31,359 bases of DNA, taken from assembly GCA_902780365.1 (NCBI GenBank), contig CACZFE010000008.1, forward strand, positions 1-31,359. Direction: 5' to 3'. Position numbers and translations under genes: made by a program. Shown one piece after another: positions 15,991 through 22,260 of the stretch. Below the pieces are notes generated by a model that worked only from the letters and a program-made list of their open reading frames with translations, was not told where the DNA came from and searched no databases. Each line of letters begins with the position of its first letter. The stretch's first letter is position 1. This DNA is from an uncultured Spirochaetales bacterium. Lineage in GTDB: Bacteria > UBP6 > UBA1177.

Positions 15991-16524
15991 ATGGGAAGAA
16001 AAACCGATCTTTACATACCATTGAAAAAGTATCTGAAAGAATCTGGGCAAAAGAAAGTGACGCTCACTTTTGATAAGATCAACGATTTGCTTAAAGAATC
16101 CCGCCATAAGCTTCCCGACAGCGCTTACGACCACCGTGAATGGTGGGGCAACTGCATAAAAAACCCGCAGGCGAAACAAGGATGGATGAAGGATAAAGAT
16201 AAAGATGAAGGCTATGAAGGCTACGAAGTCGCCGCTATTTATAAAAAAAAGATCAAAGATGAAAACAATGAAGAAAAAGAAGTATATTGTGTTGATTTTG
16301 TGAAAATATTAAAAGACAATGACGACACCCTAACGGCTCAGGGTGAAGATGAAGTGAAAAAATGCATTTCTTGCTCCAGACCTATAAACAAAGGATTCGT
16401 TTTTTGTCCTTATTGCGGAGAAAAACAAATCAAAAAATGTCCGAAGTGCGGGACCATTCTTAAAGAAAATTTCAATTATTGCCCGAATTGCGGAAACAAA
16501 CTGGATGAAACGAAAAATGCATGA
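15991..16524 (+). CDS. DUF7662-like domain fused to C-terminal zinc ribbons
   Basis: 177 residues. Residues about 5-110 carry the pattern Y-x-PL-x-x-YL-x-x-SG, V-x-LTF-x-x-I, LP-x-SA, WW and GW that is repeated twice in the next gene; I take it as DUF7662-like. An acidic, lysine-rich insert (KDKDKDEGYEGYE) separates the GW from the last strand. The C-terminal 50 residues have eight cysteines in four C-x2-C pairs (CISC, CPYC, CPKC, CPNC), a double zinc ribbon that could bind nucleic acid or protein. The start at 15991 has GGAG 8 nt upstream; the ATG at 15940 has no ribosome site. It follows the strong terminator, so it needs its own promoter, which I could not identify. Base composition looks AT-richer than the flanking genes. 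Confidence 0.65.
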   Translation: MGRKTDLYIPLKKYLKESGQKKVTLTFDKINDLLKESRHKLPDSAYDHREWWGNCIKNPQAKQGWMKDKDKDEGYEGYEVAAIYKKKIKDENNEEKEVYCVDFVKILKDNDDTLTAQGEDEVKKCISCSRPINKGFVFCPYCGEKQIKKCPKCGTILKENFNYCPNCGNKLDETKNA

Positions 16525-16580
16525 TCGAAAAATATCAGAGGTAAAGGGGGTTTTGATTTAATTTTTAGAGGGGAATTCAA

Positions 16581-17159
16581 ATGAGCAAGTACAGTCCTTT
16601 GCGCGATTATTTGAAAAATTCAGGTGAACAAAGAGTGACGCTTACTTTCAAGGAAATTGAAACAATCATTGGAGATGTTTTGCCCAAAAGTGCCAGAGAA
16701 TATAACCCGTGGTGGGAGTGGGATAAGAGTCACACTCAAGCAACAGGTGGTTGGGCGGCAGCAGGGTATACCGTATCCAATGTTAGTTTGGTGGATGAAG
16801 TAGTTACTTTTATAAAAATTAACCGCGAAGCTCCTCATAATGATTTTGGTCATACAGCAAAAAAGACCATTTTGGTAAAGAATAAATTTACAGAAAAGGA
16901 CAAAACAAATTTCAGTAAATATTATAAGTTGGGTGTTTTTCTAAAAAATTCAGGCAAAACATGTGTGCCGTTAACATTCTTGGAAATTGAAGAAATTCTG
17001 GGGTTTGATTTGCCGCCATCTGCAGGTGATCCAAGATGGTGGTGTGAAGACCATCCTCATGCACAACATGGTTGGATTAATGCAGGTTTCGAAGCCAAAA
17101 TTGAAGAACTGCGAAATATGAAAATTACTTTCTTAAAAAACGGAATGCTTGACAGATAA
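16581..17159 (+). CDS. Protein of two tandem DUF7662-like domains
   Basis: 192 residues made of two copies of one domain. Copy 1 (about 1-75) has KYSPLRDYLKNSG, VTLTFKEIE, LPKSA, NPWW, GGWAAAGYTV and VVTFIK. Copy 2 (about 112-190) has YYKLGVFLKNSG, VPLTFLEIE, LPPSA, PRWW, HGWINAGFEA and ITFLK. A linker of about 35 basic residues joins them. The paired tryptophans and the GW-x-x-AG motif suggest a conserved ligand or protein surface, but no enzymatic residues stand out and I know no function for the family. The AGAGGGGAATTCAA sequence before the ATG supplies the ribosome site. It follows the zinc-ribbon paralogue by 56 nt, consistent with local duplication. Confidence 0.65.
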   Translation: MSKYSPLRDYLKNSGEQRVTLTFKEIETIIGDVLPKSAREYNPWWEWDKSHTQATGGWAAAGYTVSNVSLVDEVVTFIKINREAPHNDFGHTAKKTILVKNKFTEKDKTNFSKYYKLGVFLKNSGKTCVPLTFLEIEEILGFDLPPSAGDPRWWCEDHPHAQHGWINAGFEAKIEELRNMKITFLKNGMLDR

Positions 17160-17213
17160 AAAATGAAAATTTTAGATAAATTTCGGTGTTTTTAACTTTT
17201 TTTGGAGGGTCAC

Positions 17214-17480
17214 ATGGTTACGAAAAAAGATTTTGAAAATCTCATCAGATCTAAAATCAACCGGATGACAGGTGATTACATTGATTTAACCTCTGGAGAT
17301 ATTCACAGAGAATTGGGGGGATATCCTGCGAAAAATGGTGATCACAGAATGCCGACATGTTGTGATACAATGTGTGATTTGATGGCGGGTAATGATGAAA
17401 TTATTTCGCCAACCGTCGGAAAAGGAGCTTATTTGACTATCAGATATTACAAGAAAAACCATTGCCAAACAGGGAAATAA
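17214..17480 (+). CDS. Small conserved protein with SGDIHRELGGYP and RMPTCC motifs
   Basis: 88 residues. An N-terminal helix (KKDFENLIRSKINRM) leads to LTSGDIHRELGGYP, then HRMPTCCDTMCDLM and KGAYLTIRYYK at the C-terminus. The combination GD-[IL]-HR...GGYP...RMP-x-CC looks like a small domain I have seen as a stand-alone protein and near restriction-type nucleases, but I cannot give it a reliable name. Three cysteines and three histidines could bind a metal. The start is ATG 17214, with GGAGG (17204-17208) 5 nt upstream; the TTG at 17202 is part of that ribosome site. It lies in the AT-richer stretch with the DUF7662-like genes and probably forms one unit with them. Confidence 0.6.
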   Translation: MVTKKDFENLIRSKINRMTGDYIDLTSGDIHRELGGYPAKNGDHRMPTCCDTMCDLMAGNDEIISPTVGKGAYLTIRYYKKNHCQTGK

Positions 17481-17496
17481 TTCCAGAAAAATCCTG

Positions 17497-17527
17497 AAGG
17501 AGCAAACGGCCGCTTCCAACATTTTTT
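17497..17527 (+). terminator. Weak hairpin with T-tract before ravA
   Basis: GGAGC pairs with GCTTCC through one bulged T, and ATTTTTT follows within a few bases. The stem is short, so termination here would be partial. The 128-nt gap has no clear promoter, so ravA may depend on read-through. Confidence 0.3.
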
Positions 17528-17608
17528 AAAAGCTTGCATAAATCATAAAAACATCTATTCCCATTAAATAAATTCAACAAACCAACAATAATTTTACGGA
17601 GGAAAACC

Positions 17609-19309
17609 ATGTCAGAAATTGAAGGAAAAGCATCTGTAGAGAAAAAAGCTCTGCCTCAGAGAATCAAAGCTATCCTTTCTTATTTGAACCGCGGTCTTTA
17701 CGGCAAGGAGGAGGCTGTCAGACTCGCGCTTCTTTCCGCTGTTGCGGGGGAAAGCATTTTCTTTCTCGGGCTTCCCGGAACCGCGAAAAGCATGATAAGC
17801 CGCCGCATTGCTGCTGCGTTCAGCGATTTTTACAGAGACGGCGTGCCTGATACCGAAAACGGCGGATATTTCGAATATCTGATGAACGAGTTTTCGACTC
17901 CCGACGAGATCTGCGGACCTGTCGATCTTTCGGCTCTCAACGAGAAGCCGAGCCGCTACATACGCCAGACGGCCGGTTATCTTCCGAGTGCGAAAGTCGC
18001 ATTTCTGGATGAGATATGGAAAAGCGGCCCCGCGATCCTTAACACGCTTCTCACCATCGTGAACGAAAGGATCTTCCACAACGGAAACAAAATCGAAAGA
18101 GTTCCGCTCGTTTCCCTTGCCGCGGCATCCAACGAACTTCCCGAGAAAAACCGCGGACTTGAGGCGCTTTGGGACAGATTCATCCTGCGCGTGCCGGTCA
18201 ATCCCGTCTCAAACGAAGAGGATTTTTTCAAAGTCGTTGACGGCAGAGAGAGAAAACAGGAAGTTCCTGCCGGAACCGCATCATTCCTGCTCAGTTTTTC
18301 CGAAGTGGAAAGCTGGCAGAGCAAAATCGATAGGATAGAACTCGGTCCTGAGGTGAAAAAGGTGATCACATCCGTCAGAAAAGAACTCGCGCTCCGCAAT
18401 TCGGATAAAGACCACGGAGAGGACGAAACCTACTACGTTTCGGACCGCCGCTGGAAAAAAATCGTCCGCATCCTCAAAACGAGCGCATTTCTGAACGGAC
18501 GTGATTCAGTCGGTCTTATGGACTATCCGCTTATCGGATACTGCATCTGGAACACTGCTAAACAATGCGAGGAAAGTTCTGAAATCATTGGAGAAATACT
18601 GCGACAGTACGGGGAGGCCTTTTACTTCGACATAAATGAGATAAATGAGATGATCAAAAACTTCCACGACAGCATACTGAAACTGTTTTACAAAACGGAA
18701 GAGGACAGATTCGAAGTGGAAAAAGTAGTTATGGCTGACGGGAGCGAGACATGCGAACTGGTCCGTTCCGTCAATCTGCCAGTAGCCGTTCCCGATTTTT
18801 ACGGCCGGAACAGAAGAGCATACTACAACATCAGATTCATTGCTCCAAACGGCGATTACTACAGCGTCGAGAAAAACCGGCTCGCTGAAAGAGGCGGACT
18901 TTCCCTCAAACTCGATATTCCGGCACAAAAGTTGAGCTGGATAAACTCGTCAAACAACGTTACGCAGGAGTGTTCCGTAAAATTCAGGACGATCAAAGGA
19001 AAAGGTCTCATTAAAAACCCCGAAGTTTTTGAAAACAGCGTTTCCTTCGAGTTCCGCCGGAAAAAAGCCGACACGCAGTGGTATGAGAAGATCCTTGCCG
19101 CCATCAACTCTTCTCTAAAAGAAGTGTCTGATTTCAAAGCGGCGCAGAGCAGATCTTTCAGGCAGAATATCTTTGCGGAAGAGCATTTCTGCGATCTTAT
19201 CCTTGCTCCGGTAAACGATTCACTGAAGCAGCTTGAAGATGCCGGAATAAGATTGAAAAAAGAACGGAAACTGTATGCAGGCATGGAGGCAGCGGATGAA
19301 AAACAATAA
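17609..19309 (+). CDS. ravA: MoxR-family AAA+ ATPase RavA
   Basis: 566 residues. The AAA+ core matches RavA closely: RGLYGKEEAVRLALLSAVAGES, Walker A GLPGTAKS at 54-61, FEYLMNEFSTPDEICGP, Walker B FLDEIWK (D134, E135), GPAILNTLL, sensor 1 N175 in AAASNELPE and ALWDRF as the arginine-finger region. E. coli RavA is about 498 residues; the extra length is in the C-terminal region (about 330-566), which is not conserved. RavA forms hexamers and works with the VWA protein ViaA; in E. coli the pair is linked to iron-sulfur and respiratory complexes and to aminoglycoside uptake. GGAGG lies 6 nt before the ATG. viaA overlaps its end by 14 nt, so the pair is translationally coupled. Confidence 0.88.
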   Translation: MSEIEGKASVEKKALPQRIKAILSYLNRGLYGKEEAVRLALLSAVAGESIFFLGLPGTAKSMISRRIAAAFSDFYRDGVPDTENGGYFEYLMNEFSTPDEICGPVDLSALNEKPSRYIRQTAGYLPSAKVAFLDEIWKSGPAILNTLLTIVNERIFHNGNKIERVPLVSLAAASNELPEKNRGLEALWDRFILRVPVNPVSNEEDFFKVVDGRERKQEVPAGTASFLLSFSEVESWQSKIDRIELGPEVKKVITSVRKELALRNSDKDHGEDETYYVSDRRWKKIVRILKTSAFLNGRDSVGLMDYPLIGYCIWNTAKQCEESSEIIGEILRQYGEAFYFDINEINEMIKNFHDSILKLFYKTEEDRFEVEKVVMADGSETCELVRSVNLPVAVPDFYGRNRRAYYNIRFIAPNGDYYSVEKNRLAERGGLSLKLDIPAQKLSWINSSNNVTQECSVKFRTIKGKGLIKNPEVFENSVSFEFRRKKADTQWYEKILAAINSSLKEVSDFKAAQSRSFRQNIFAEEHFCDLILAPVNDSLKQLEDAGIRLKKERKLYAGMEAADEKQ

Positions 19310-20924
19310 AATCCGCAGATTCATAAAGTTCGGCTCTTCCGCTTTCGGCGGAGAAACGGAAAGAAAGGCTCTTGCGCAAAGCCTCTCCGATGCCTTAGAT
19401 CCGTCGCTTGACGATTCGGAAAAGCTCGCTTTTGCCGACAATGCCGCTGCAAAAGAGACCGGAAAATTCATTCTGACGGAAAACCGGGAGCAGAAGGAAC
19501 TTCTTGATTTCGCAGCGACTCATCCCGTGCTGAGCTCTGAGATCCAGGCCGAAATACTGGAGATACTTTCGGAAACTTACGATGAAACCGACCTGGAAAA
19601 TCCCGATAATCCATTTTATGAGGAAAATGTTTTTCTGCTTAAAACTGATAGTGTCAGCAATGAAACTCTTTTTGCAAACCTGCAAAAATACAGGGAAAAT
19701 CTTTACAGGACCGCGACAGGCAGAAACAATTCGGCAGACTTCGGCTTTTATGCCGGACTGCTTAAAAGTAAGAATGCCGAACTCGAACCTCTGGCCCGCA
19801 ATTTGAAAAACGACCTGAAAACATCTCTTACGGTGCGCCACGCCGCATGGCAGCTCGAACAGACGGAAAAAAGGAGAAAGGATTATCTCAAAGAACTCTA
19901 TAAAAAAATAGAACAGTTTAAAAAACTTGAGGATCTGCTTTCATCTTTCACCAAAAATTCAGGACTTCTGTGGAGTCTTTCCGGCAGTGTCTTAAGCGAT
20001 TCTGGCTTTGAAGTCCTGCAAAATTTCGCTGACCTGCTTGAAAACAACAGATCATTGCAGGAGCTTGCCGCTCTCATCGGACGGCAGAACGCAGAAAGCG
20101 AACGGTATGAAAGACAACTGCGCGACAAAATCGGGATAAAAACCGAATTCCATCCGAAACCGGCATACAGAGGGCAGATATCGGGGCTGAGTCTCGGCGG
20201 AGCCATATCTTCAGTGCTTCCGTCAGAACTCGCCATGTCGCAGAATCCGTCGGCGAAAATCTGTTTCGCGCAGAAATTTGCCGAGAAAAAACTCCTTTCA
20301 TACGCCTATACGAACCGGGTCAGAAGCTGTCGGGAAGAACATTCGACAGAGGAAGAGGAAATAAAAGTCAATGAACGGAAAGGCCCCGTAATCATCTGCG
20401 CCGATACGAGCGGTTCAATGCACGGCATGCCGGAAAAGATAGCAAAAACAATAACTTTTGCGCTTGCAAAAATCGCGGTCAAAGAAGAGAGAAAGTGTTA
20501 TCTGATCTCTTTTTCAACAAAAATCGAGACACTTGATCTGAGCGAGTTCAACACGAAAGAGGCCCTTGCAAGGCTTGTCCGGTTCCTTAGGATGTCGTTC
20601 AACGGCGGGACCGACCCGACAGATGCTCTGGAGCATGCGGCGGAAATGCTGCATACGGAAAATTACAGAAACGCAGATGTCCTCGTGGTCTCCGATTTCA
20701 TAATGCGCCCTTTTTCCGATGAGCTGAAAGAGGCGGTCGCGGCTGAAAAAGAGAAGGGGACAAAATTTTACAGCCTTCTGATCGGTTCGCGGGGAAATCA
20801 GCAGGTAACAGAGTGTTTCGACCGCAACTGGCTCTACGACATACGCGATCCCGATGCGCAGAGCCGTCTTGCAGAAAATCTGCACGAGTTGAAGGATAGA
20901 GGGTCAAAAATCTTGCCGATGTGA
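19296..20924 (+). CDS. viaA: VWA-domain protein ViaA, partner of RavA
   Basis: 542 residues. The C-terminal third is a von Willebrand A domain with a complete metal-ion site: DTSGSM (D370), T in GGTDP (about 439) and D in VVSDF (about 466). The order and flanks (VIICADTSGSM, RKCYLISFSTKIE, RFLRMSFNGGTDP, FDRNWLYD) match E. coli ViaA. The N-terminal 340 residues are helical and less conserved. ViaA stimulates the RavA ATPase and links it to target proteins. I start it at ATG 19296 because GGAGG (19285-19289) lies 6 nt upstream; the earlier ATG 19275 has no ribosome site. The last codons overlap the left copy of a 17-bp direct repeat, and a terminator follows. Confidence 0.87.
   Translation: MKNNKIRRFIKFGSSAFGGETERKALAQSLSDALDPSLDDSEKLAFADNAAAKETGKFILTENREQKELLDFAATHPVLSSEIQAEILEILSETYDETDLENPDNPFYEENVFLLKTDSVSNETLFANLQKYRENLYRTATGRNNSADFGFYAGLLKSKNAELEPLARNLKNDLKTSLTVRHAAWQLEQTEKRRKDYLKELYKKIEQFKKLEDLLSSFTKNSGLLWSLSGSVLSDSGFEVLQNFADLLENNRSLQELAALIGRQNAESERYERQLRDKIGIKTEFHPKPAYRGQISGLSLGGAISSVLPSELAMSQNPSAKICFAQKFAEKKLLSYAYTNRVRSCREEHSTEEEEIKVNERKGPVIICADTSGSMHGMPEKIAKTITFALAKIAVKEERKCYLISFSTKIETLDLSEFNTKEALARLVRFLRMSFNGGTDPTDALEHAAEMLHTENYRNADVLVVSDFIMRPFSDELKEAVAAEKEKGTKFYSLLIGSRGNQQVTECFDRNWLYDIRDPDAQSRLAENLHELKDRGSKILPM
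20906..20922 (+). repeat. 17-bp direct repeat, left copy
   Basis: aaaaatcttgccgatgt occurs here, covering the end of viaA, and again exactly at 22194-22210. The two copies bracket the terminator, the 41-bp repeats and the AAA_14/DUF4143 gene. Chance identity of this length over 1.3 kb is very unlikely. Confidence 0.85.
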
Positions 20925-20934
20925 CCGTTAAAAC

Positions 20935-20954
20935 AGGCTCAACAGCCTCTTTTT
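20935..20954 (+). terminator. Intrinsic terminator after viaA
   Basis: AGGCT (20935-20939) pairs with AGCCT (20944-20948) around a CAAC loop, followed by CTTTTT. It is short but well placed, 10 nt after the viaA stop. Confidence 0.65.
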
Positions 20955-20971
20955 GATACCAAGCCTCGCCC

Positions 20972-21053
20972 TACTTTAAGATTTTTCACAAAACTGCAAA
21001 ATGTTAAAATAGTACTTTAAGATTTTCTTGATTCCTGCAAAATGTTAAAATAG
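20972..21053. repeat. Two tandem copies of a 41-bp repeat
   Basis: Copies at 20972-21012 and 21013-21053 abut exactly. Each has an identical 14-nt left part (tactttaagatttt), a variable 8-nt centre (tcacaaaa or cttgattc) and an identical 19-nt right part beginning ctgcaaaatg. The conserved arms with a variable middle suggest repeated protein binding sites or a recombination substrate upstream of the ATPase gene. Confidence 0.9.
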
Positions 21054-21061
21054 AATGAGGT

Positions 21062-21086
21062 GCAAAAAGTGTTTTTGCGGCAAAAA
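21062..21086 (+). promoter_or_regulatory. Three-arm alternating inverted repeat before the DUF4143 gene
   Basis: GCAAAAA (21062-21068), TTTTTGC (21072-21078) and GCAAAAA again (21080-21086) are placed so that the middle arm can pair with either neighbour. The right arm ends a few bases before the GGAGG ribosome site. Such mutually exclusive pairing could tune translation, or the site could bind a protein. Confidence 0.45.
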
Positions 21087-21097
21087 TCGGAGGAACT

Positions 21098-22189
21098 ATG
21101 ATCACAAGAGAACATTACATCAGGCAGATAAGGCCTTTTTACGAAAGCGATCTGGTCAAAATCATTACGGGAATCAGGCGGTGCGGAAAATCGGTCATTA
21201 TGAAACAGGTGATGGCCGAGCTTGAAAAATCTGGCAAAAAGTGTCTGTTTCTCGACTTTGATCTGCGTCCTGTCAGAAACAAAATTCCGGATGCCGATGC
21301 TCTTATTTCTTATGTGAACAGCTATTTAAGTGATGAAAAACTCTACATTTTTCTTGATGAAATACAGAATGTCAAAGCCTGGAACGAAGCCTGCCGGACA
21401 CTGCGCCTTTACAACACATCGGTGTTTGTTACCGGCAGCAACTCGAAACTTCTCTCGAAAGAATTCACGAAAGAACTTTCCGGAAGATATGTCTCTTTCC
21501 GCGTGAGACCGTTTGTTTACCGCGAAGCGAAAGAATATGCTGAAAAGCTCGGGCGCCGCTTTGAAATTGCCGACTATCTGGTCTGGGGCGGCTTTCCTGC
21601 GGCAATGGAGCAGCCAGACGAAGAAGCGCTGAAACGTTATCTGAATGATCTCGGCGCAACGATCATCTACAACGACCTTGAAAACAGATACGGCATCAGA
21701 AAAAAAGATGTTTTTGAGCGCATCGTTGACTACATTCTGGTTTCAAACGCCCGTATTTTCAGTGCAAAATCAATTTCCAACTACATGAAAAGCCAGGGTG
21801 TTTCCGTCTCGGTTCCGACTGTTATCAAGTATATCGAATACCTGAAAGAAGCCTATGTGATCAGCGATATTCCACTTTACTCACCGAAAGCAAAGGCGCA
21901 GCTGAACTACTACTACAAACTTTATGACGAGGATGTTTCGTTCAACAGCATCAGAATTCAAGGTTCGCGCTATGACCTTACTCACAACCTTGAAAACATC
22001 GTTCTGAACGAACTTGTCTACATGGGTTATGAAGTCTCTGTTTACAGCAACAAAGGGCGCGAAATCGACTTCCGTGCTGAAAAAAATAACAAAATCTACC
22101 TGGTTCAAGTCGCATACAGCGTGGCAGAGGACAAAACTTATGAACGGGAGTTTTCCGCTTTTGCAGGAATCGACAATTCGCTTGGATAA
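21098..22189 (+). CDS. AAA_14/DUF4143 family ATPase, apparently shortened at the C-terminus
   Basis: 363 residues. Walker A GIRRCGKS at 25-32 and Walker B YIFLDEIQ (D87, E88) with the downstream TGSNSKLLS sensor mark the AAA_14 domain. The DUF4143 half follows, with LVWGGFP, a helix-turn-helix-like segment (SAKSISNYMKSQGVSVSVPTVIKYIEYL) and a nuclease-like ending GREIDFRAEKNNKIYLVQVAYS. The normal family tail after the REF-x-AF segment (usually another 30 or so residues) is missing: translation stops at IDNSLG. A short stretch in the next frame (LADVTLFRYNANDLFLL) could be its remains. These ATPases are often multicopy and of unknown role. GGAGG lies 4 nt upstream of the ATG. The gene is enclosed by 17-bp direct repeats. 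Confidence 0.8.
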   Translation: MITREHYIRQIRPFYESDLVKIITGIRRCGKSVIMKQVMAELEKSGKKCLFLDFDLRPVRNKIPDADALISYVNSYLSDEKLYIFLDEIQNVKAWNEACRTLRLYNTSVFVTGSNSKLLSKEFTKELSGRYVSFRVRPFVYREAKEYAEKLGRRFEIADYLVWGGFPAAMEQPDEEALKRYLNDLGATIIYNDLENRYGIRKKDVFERIVDYILVSNARIFSAKSISNYMKSQGVSVSVPTVIKYIEYLKEAYVISDIPLYSPKAKAQLNYYYKLYDEDVSFNSIRIQGSRYDLTHNLENIVLNELVYMGYEVSVYSNKGREIDFRAEKNNKIYLVQVAYSVAEDKTYEREFSAFAGIDNSLG

Positions 22190-22193
22190 CAAT

Positions 22194-22210
22194 AAAAATC
22201 TTGCCGATGT
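22194..22210 (+). repeat. 17-bp direct repeat, right copy
   Basis: Exact second copy of aaaaatcttgccgatgt, starting 4 nt after the DUF4143 stop codon. Flanking bases differ on both sides from the left copy, so the repeat is exactly 17 bp. Confidence 0.85.
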
Positions 22211-22260
22211 AACTTTATTCCGCTATAACGCTAATGATTTATTTTTATTGAGAGGTTGAT

